DNA from: Pseudomonas sp. RIT-562
Lineage (GTDB): Bacteria; Pseudomonadota; Gammaproteobacteria; Pseudomonadales; Pseudomonadaceae
DNA: 64,000 nt
NCBI RefSeq assembly: GCF_026241895.1
Contig: NZ_JAPJIV010000005.1
Location: forward strand, 1 to 64,000
Direction: 5' to 3'
The position numbers were made by a program, and so were the translations under genes. The notes below the pieces were generated by a model, which ran no database searches, was not told the DNA's origin, and saw nothing but the letters and a program-made list of their open reading frames with translations. Numbering within the stretch: position 1 is the stretch's first letter; the number at the start of each line of letters is the position of its first letter. Below are positions 59,176 to 64,000 of this stretch, one piece after another.

Positions 59176-61869
59176 TCAGCGTTTTTCGAGCTTATCCGGC
59201 AGCGGCGCAAACAGCGCCTCGATATCATCACTCTGCAACTTCCAGTCCCCGGCGCTGCGCCCATCCAGTACGCCCGCCGCGAGGTCGGATTTTTCCTTTT
59301 GCAGGTGCTGAATTTTCTCTTCCACCGTGCCCCGGGCAATCATCTTGTAGACGAACACCGGCTTCTCCTGGCCGATGCGATAGGCGCGGTCGGTTGCCTG
59401 GTTTTCCGTTGCCGGGTTCCACCACGGGTCATAGTGAATCACCGTGTCCGCTTCGGTCAGGTTCAGGCCGACGCCTCCCGCCTTCAAGCTGATCAGGAAG
59501 ATCTGCCGCTTGCCGCTCTGGAAATCTTTGACCGGCGAGCGACGATCGCGGGTCTGCCCGGTCAGCAGGGCATATTCAACCCCGCGCTTCTTCAGCTCGA
59601 CCTCGATCAACGCCAGCATCGAAGTGAATTGCGAGAACAACAGAATCCGCCGGCCTTCTTCAAACAACTCATCGAGCATCTCCATCAGGCTGTCGAGTTT
59701 GCCCGACGTGCTGCCGCGCGTGGGCGGGGCGGCGTCGCTGACCAGGCGCAAGTCGCAGCACACCTGACGCAGTTTCAACAGCGCCTCGAGAATGATGATC
59801 TGGCTGCGGGCCACGCCTTTGCGGGTGATCTCGTCGCGGACTTTCTTGTCCATGGCCAGGCGCATCGTTTCGTACACGTCGCGCTGGGCCTCGTTGAGTT
59901 CGACCCAATGAATGATCTCGGTTTTCGGCGGTAACTCCGTTGCCACCTGCTCCTTGGTGCGGCGCAGTAGGAAGGGTTTGATTCGCCCGTTCAGGTGCTG
60001 CAGGCGGACTTCGCTGGCGCGTTTTTCAATGGGCACGCGGTAATCGCGATTGAAGCTCTTCACGTCGCCCAGCCAGCCCGGCAGCAGGAAGTGAAACAGC
60101 GACCAGAGTTCACCCAGGTGATTCTCCAGCGGGGTGCCGCTCAGGCACAGGCGCTGCCGTGCGTTGAGTTCGCGGGCAGCCTGGGCGGCTTTGCTGTTGG
60201 GGTTCTTGATGTACTGCGCTTCATCCAGCACCAGTACGTGCAAGGGTTGCGTGGCCAGGCGCTCGACGTCCTTGGGCAGCAGTGCATACGTGGTCAGGAT
60301 CAGGTCGTAGTCGGCCAGGTGGTCGAAATGTTTTTTGCGACTGGCGCCATACAGGGCCAGGACCTTGAGTTGCGGGGTGAAGTGCGCTGCTTCGTCGAGC
60401 CAGTTGGGGATCAGGCTGGTCGGCATCACCACCATGCAGGGCCGATCGAGGCGCCCGGCGTGCTTCTCGCTGAGAATGTGCGCCAGGGTCTGCAGGGTTT
60501 TCCCCAGGCCCATGTCATCGGCGAGAATGCCGCCAACTTCCAGCTGGCGCAGCGACTGCATCCAGCTCAAGCCTTCGAGCTGGTAGGGGCGCAGAGTGGC
60601 GTTGAGGCCGTCGGGCGCGGCTGCGGTGAAGTCCTTGATGTCACGCAGGCGCTGGGCGAACGTGCGGATCTGTTCGCCGCCTTCCCACAGCAGCGGCATG
60701 TCTTCCAGCGGATTGAGGCGCGTGGCATCGGCCTTGCTCAGGCGCAGCGTGGTCTCGCCAGGCTCCTGCAGGTAGAACTCGCCGAGAGTGGCCAGCACCG
60801 GTTTCAACCGACCCAGGGGCAGGGCGACTTGCAGCGGGCCGTGTTCGGAGTTGGGCCGATGAGGAATGTTGACCAGGATCAGCTCGTCATCCCGACGCCG
60901 GGCCAGGCGCTCCGGGTTGAGAATTTCGGTGTGCGAGCGCATCAGGTTCAACAGGATCGGCAGCAGGCTCAGGCGCTCACCGTTGACGATGATGCCCAGT
61001 TCCAGATCAAACCAGTCGCGCTCAGGCGCCTGTTCGACGGTGGCGTACCAGTCATCCACGGCCGTCAGGTCAAAGCCGAAGTCCTCGTCGATCTGCAGCT
61101 CCCAACCCTGGGTGCGCAGCTTGGGCAGTTCGTTGAGGGTGAAAGTCAGCCAGGCGCTGTCGTTGACCATCTCGAACAGCTCGCCAGCGCTTTCCGGCAA
61201 GGCCTTGCTTTGCCGTGTGGCGATCTTGAAACCGAGGATCCGCAAGTGTTCCCGGTAGGACTGTTCCACTTCCGGCTGCCGCTTTATTCGCAGGGTCTGG
61301 GTCTCCTGGCGGATCAAGATGTCGGCGTTTTTTTGACCTGAGACGTATTCGTCCAGGTAGTTGAAAGACAGCGCGGCGCGGTGCTGGATATACCGCTGCA
61401 TCTTGCCGTTGCGCGGCTCGAACGCGCTGAACTCGATGCTCGCCAGCCACAGGCGCGGCACCGGTTGGACATTGTCCACCAGTACCTGCGGCACGGTTTT
61501 CGGGTTGCGGTTTTCCAGGACCGCCGAGAGTTTTTCCAGGAGTTCGGCGTCTTTGGCGGCCGCTGGGTAGTCGAGGGTTTCCTGCACCTGCAGCAGCACC
61601 GCAGCGCAATGCTTGCAGTTGTTGCGCACGGGGCAGCTGCAGGTGGCATCGACCATCAGCAGCGTCGATTTGGCTGACTCGCGCAGGCGAATGGTCTGAC
61701 GGTAGACGTTGCCGCCAGAGCCTTCGCACGCAGCCACGATGGTGGCGTCGCCCACTTCGACGATCCTGACGCGATTCTCCAGGGCGTAGCGGCGGCCACG
61801 CTCCAGGCTCTGTTCCTTGAATCGGCTGACCCAGGACGGTGCCAGGGGTTTGCTCAGGGTCGTGGACAT
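59176..61869 (-). CDS. SNF2-family helicase with SWIM zinc finger
   Basis: The 897-residue protein has an N-terminal SWIM zinc finger (CSCPVRNNCKHCAA, ~residues 78-91), a long middle part and a two-lobe Swi2/Snf2 motor: DDMGLGKTLQTLA (motif I), DEAQYIKN (II), SGTPLEN (III), LLFSQFTSM (IV), SLKAGGVGLNLTEADTVIHYDPWWNP (V) and DRAYRIGQ (VI). Bacterial members such as RapA-like and HepA-like proteins remodel protein-nucleic acid complexes. Partner and substrate are unknown. It lies 11 bp downstream of csiV and could share its transcript. Confidence 0.9.
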   Translation of the reverse strand: MSTTLSKPLAPSWVSRFKEQSLERGRRYALENRVRIVEVGDATIVAACEGSGGNVYRQTIRLRESAKSTLLMVDATCSCPVRNNCKHCAAVLLQVQETLDYPAAAKDAELLEKLSAVLENRNPKTVPQVLVDNVQPVPRLWLASIEFSAFEPRNGKMQRYIQHRAALSFNYLDEYVSGQKNADILIRQETQTLRIKRQPEVEQSYREHLRILGFKIATRQSKALPESAGELFEMVNDSAWLTFTLNELPKLRTQGWELQIDEDFGFDLTAVDDWYATVEQAPERDWFDLELGIIVNGERLSLLPILLNLMRSHTEILNPERLARRRDDELILVNIPHRPNSEHGPLQVALPLGRLKPVLATLGEFYLQEPGETTLRLSKADATRLNPLEDMPLLWEGGEQIRTFAQRLRDIKDFTAAAPDGLNATLRPYQLEGLSWMQSLRQLEVGGILADDMGLGKTLQTLAHILSEKHAGRLDRPCMVVMPTSLIPNWLDEAAHFTPQLKVLALYGASRKKHFDHLADYDLILTTYALLPKDVERLATQPLHVLVLDEAQYIKNPNSKAAQAARELNARQRLCLSGTPLENHLGELWSLFHFLLPGWLGDVKSFNRDYRVPIEKRASEVRLQHLNGRIKPFLLRRTKEQVATELPPKTEIIHWVELNEAQRDVYETMRLAMDKKVRDEITRKGVARSQIIILEALLKLRQVCCDLRLVSDAAPPTRGSTSGKLDSLMEMLDELFEEGRRILLFSQFTSMLALIEVELKKRGVEYALLTGQTRDRRSPVKDFQSGKRQIFLISLKAGGVGLNLTEADTVIHYDPWWNPATENQATDRAYRIGQEKPVFVYKMIARGTVEEKIQHLQKEKSDLAAGVLDGRSAGDWKLQSDDIEALFAPLPDKLEKR

Positions 61870-61880
61870 AAGGACTTCAA

Positions 61881-62447
61881 TCAGTCCGGAATTTCATCGG
61901 GGACTGGCCGAGGTGCGGGGGCGGTCAACGAAGTGATCTTGATCAGCAGGCCGAGGTGGCCGTTGTCGAGGAAATTCAGCTGGCCGTTCTTGGTGTGGCT
62001 TTCCTGTTTCAGGCGCTCGCTGGAGGTGACCAGGCCGTTGGCGTCGATCTGGTTGACCCAGAAATCGGCGTCGACGTCGGTAAAGCGTCCCAGTTTCAAG
62101 CTCAGGGTGCCCTCGATCGGGAACTGGCCGAACTGTTCTGCGCCATCGCTGACCGCGACCTTGCTGGCTTCCTCGCCCAAAGTCTGTTGCCACGCCTTGT
62201 GCAGCAACACTGTGTATTGATTGCTGGCGGTGAGTTTTTCCACCTCACCATTCAAGGTCGGCGACCGCAGGCTATCCGAACTCACGAGCTTGGCGCCGGC
62301 AGCCCAGTCTTCCGGTGCGGCTCGGCTGACGATGGCAGGTACGGCGTTCTGCCGCACCAGGATCATTTCAACTTGATACAAATCGTCGGCAAATACCGAG
62401 GGGGCGACCAGGGTCATCAGCAAGGTCAGTGAGCGAAACAGGCGCAT
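61881..62447 (-). CDS. csiV: CsiV-family periplasmic protein
   Basis: ATG 62447, with AAGGA 7 nt before it, gives a 188-residue precursor with a signal peptide (MRLFRSLTLLMTLVAPSVFA) and the family start DDLYQVEMILVRQN. The short C-terminal tail is Pro-rich. CsiV was described in P. aeruginosa-related bacteria and Haemophilus-type species as a partner needed for function of a peptidoglycan synthase component; I use the name as a family label. The gene begins 10 bp after the mfd stop codon. Confidence 0.75.
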   Translation of the reverse strand: MRLFRSLTLLMTLVAPSVFADDLYQVEMILVRQNAVPAIVSRAAPEDWAAGAKLVSSDSLRSPTLNGEVEKLTASNQYTVLLHKAWQQTLGEEASKVAVSDGAEQFGQFPIEGTLSLKLGRFTDVDADFWVNQIDANGLVTSSERLKQESHTKNGQLNFLDNGHLGLLIKITSLTAPAPRPVPDEIPD

Positions 62448-62457
62448 GCGGCGTCCT

Positions 62458-64000
62458 TCAAGCAGTTTTCGGGATGAGGAGCTCAAGCAGCGCCTCTACA
62501 GTATTAAAGCGCTCTTCCGCGCGCTCCATCGGCACCATGAACTTGAACATCGTGGCGCCTTCGAATTTGTAGCGTTTGGGCTGGCTTTGGATCAGTTTGA
62601 TCAGCGTCAGCGGGTCGACCGGAGTCTGCGCCGCAAATTCGATGCGACCGCCCTGGGGGCCGCCGTCGACTTTCTTGATGCCGAGCAGTTCCGCCTGCAG
62701 TTTCAGCGCGGTGATGCGCATCAGGTTCTTGGTCGGCTCCGGCAGCAGGCCAAAGCGGTCGATCATCTCCACCTGCAGGTCCTTCAGGCCGTCTTCGTCG
62801 GTGGCCGAGGCAATGCGCTTGTAGAGGATCAGCCGGGCGTGCACGTCTGGCAGGTAATCTTCCGGGATCAGCGCCGGTACTCGCAGATTGACCTCGGGGC
62901 CACCACCCAGGGGTTGGTCGAGGTTCGGTTGTTCGCCCTTGCGGATCGATTTCACCGCGCGTTCGAGCATTTCCATGTACAGGGTGAAGCCAACGGCCTG
63001 GATCTGCCCGCTCTGACCGTCGCCCAGCAGCTCGCCGGCACCACGGATTTCCAGGTCGTTGGTGGCGAGCACGAAGCCCGCGCCGAGGTCCTGGGTGTTG
63101 GCGATCGCTTCCAGGCGCTTTTCCGCGTCTGCGGTAATTTGCTGGCGCGGTGGCGTCAGCAGGTAGGCGTAGGCCTGGTGGTGACTGCGCCCGACCCGGC
63201 CGCGCAGCTGGTGCAGCTGTGCCAGGCCGAACTTGTCGGCCCGCTCGATGATGATGGTGTTGGCGCTCGGCACGTCGATGCCGGTCTCGATGATGGTCGA
63301 GGCGATCAGCACGTTGAAGCGTTTGTGATAGAAGTCGCTCATCACCTGTTCGAGTTCGCGCTCGCGCATCTGCCCGTGGCCGATGCCGATGCGTGCTTCC
63401 GGCACCAGTTCGGCGAGGTCGGCGGCGCATTTCTCGATGGTCTTCACATCGTTGTGCAGGTAGTACACCTGGCCGCCACGCAGCAACTCACGGAGCAGGG
63501 CTTCTTTGACCGTGCTCTTGTTCTGCTCCATGACAAAGGTGCGCACCGACAGGCGCCGGGCCGGCGGTGTGGCGATGATCGACAGGTCGCGCATGCCCGA
63601 CACCGCCATGTTCAGCGTGCGCGGAATCGGCGTGGCGGTCAGGGTGAGGATGTCGACTTCGCTGCGCAGGGCCTTGAGCTGTTCCTTCTGGCGCACGCCA
63701 AAGCGGTGCTCTTCGTCGATGATCACCAGCCCCAGGTTTTTGATCTTGACGTCGTCTGACAGCAGCTTATGCGTGCCGATCACGATGTCGATCTTGCCTT
63801 CGGCGAGGTCGGCGATGGCCGCGTTCACTTCCTTGGGCGACTTGAAGCGGCTCATCACTTCCACGCTCACCGGCCAGTCGGCAAAGCGGTCGCGGAAGCT
63901 GTTGTAGTGCTGCTGGGCGAGCAGGGTGGTCGGCACCAGGATGGCCACCTGACGACCGCCATGCACTGCGATGAAGGCGGCGCGCATCGCCACTTCGGTC
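62458..64000 (-). CDS. mfd: transcription-repair coupling factor Mfd, C-terminal part
   Basis: The frame continues through the window end (TEVAMRAAFIAV follows the motif I Lys, which is outside), so only about 514 C-terminal residues are present. The RecG-like motor shows VPTTLLAQQ, DEEHRFGV (DExx), LTATPIPRTL, and RGRVGRS. The last ~130 residues are the TRCF D7 domain that contacts UvrA-binding surfaces. Mfd removes stalled RNA polymerase at DNA lesions and recruits UvrAB. It is the first gene of an mfd-csiV-SNF2 run. Confidence 0.97.
   Translation of the reverse strand, partial: TEVAMRAAFIAVHGGRQVAILVPTTLLAQQHYNSFRDRFADWPVSVEVMSRFKSPKEVNAAIADLAEGKIDIVIGTHKLLSDDVKIKNLGLVIIDEEHRFGVRQKEQLKALRSEVDILTLTATPIPRTLNMAVSGMRDLSIIATPPARRLSVRTFVMEQNKSTVKEALLRELLRGGQVYYLHNDVKTIEKCAADLAELVPEARIGIGHGQMRERELEQVMSDFYHKRFNVLIASTIIETGIDVPSANTIIIERADKFGLAQLHQLRGRVGRSHHQAYAYLLTPPRQQITADAEKRLEAIANTQDLGAGFVLATNDLEIRGAGELLGDGQSGQIQAVGFTLYMEMLERAVKSIRKGEQPNLDQPLGGGPEVNLRVPALIPEDYLPDVHARLILYKRIASATDEDGLKDLQVEMIDRFGLLPEPTKNLMRITALKLQAELLGIKKVDGGPQGGRIEFAAQTPVDPLTLIKLIQSQPKRYKFEGATMFKFMVPMERAEERFNTVEALLELLIPKTA

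Overview
The window looks like a chromosome segment of a Pseudomonas of the P. fluorescens group. From about 39 kb onward the gene order (slt, uup, usp, small membrane protein, fadBA, topA, two small conserved genes, sulA, lexA, psrA, nagZ, mtnP, csiV, mfd) is the order I recall from Pseudomonas genomes, and REP-type repeats (GTGGGAGCGGGCTTGC-like) sit between many genes. The housekeeping part is GC-rich; the first 4 kb and roughly 11-22 kb are visibly AT-richer, as expected of horizontally acquired accessory DNA.

Region 1 (1-3941) is the tail of a type VI secretion effector gene followed by a tandemly duplicated toxin/immunity unit. The toxin domain carries an HEMTH zinc site and resembles the VgrG2b metallopeptidase domain. 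It is followed by two related genes for exported proteins, the probable immunity proteins. In the second unit the toxin copy is broken by a 1-bp deletion and a nonsense codon, while both immunity genes are intact. One immunity gene of the first unit is cut off at the duplication junction.

Region 2 (4205-27755) is a complete Wzx/Wzy-type surface polysaccharide locus. Reading leftward: wzb phosphatase, wzc tyrosine kinase, rfaH, an exact ops element (GGCGGTAGCGTG) in the leader, a WcaJ-like initiating transferase, wbpA-wbpB-wbpD-wbpE for a UDP-diacetamido-glucuronic acid, a GT4 glycosyltransferase, wzx, wzy, two GT2 glycosyltransferases and an SDR. Then follows an export module like the E. coli group 4 capsule operon: a threonine-rich GfcA-like protein, Wza/GfcE, GfcB, GfcC, GfcD and a VanZ-like protein. 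A UDP-sugar epimerase converges from the left end. RfaH probably acts on the transcript whose leader carries the ops site directly downstream of its own gene.

Region 3 (27969-39358) mixes core metabolism (aconitase AcnA, 23S rRNA methyltransferase RlmM, sulfur carrier TusA, a MATE transporter, PdxB) with two short stand-alone proteins made of an RHS core end plus unrelated C-terminal domains. These two genes share a 17-bp near-palindrome about 65-70 bp upstream of their start codons.

Region 4 (39603-64000) is core genome: an ABC exporter, lytic transglycosylase Slt, Uup, a universal stress protein, the FadBA fatty acid oxidation complex, topoisomerase I, the SOS genes lexA-sulA, the fatty-acid-sensing repressor PsrA, NagZ, MtnP, a SNF2 helicase, CsiV and the C-terminal half of Mfd. 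Regulatory sites are readable: two LexA boxes before lexA, two overlapping PsrA boxes on the psrA promoter, and one PsrA-like box before fadBA, which links the repressor to its expected target. No tRNA, rRNA, CRISPR array, insertion sequence or prophage was seen.
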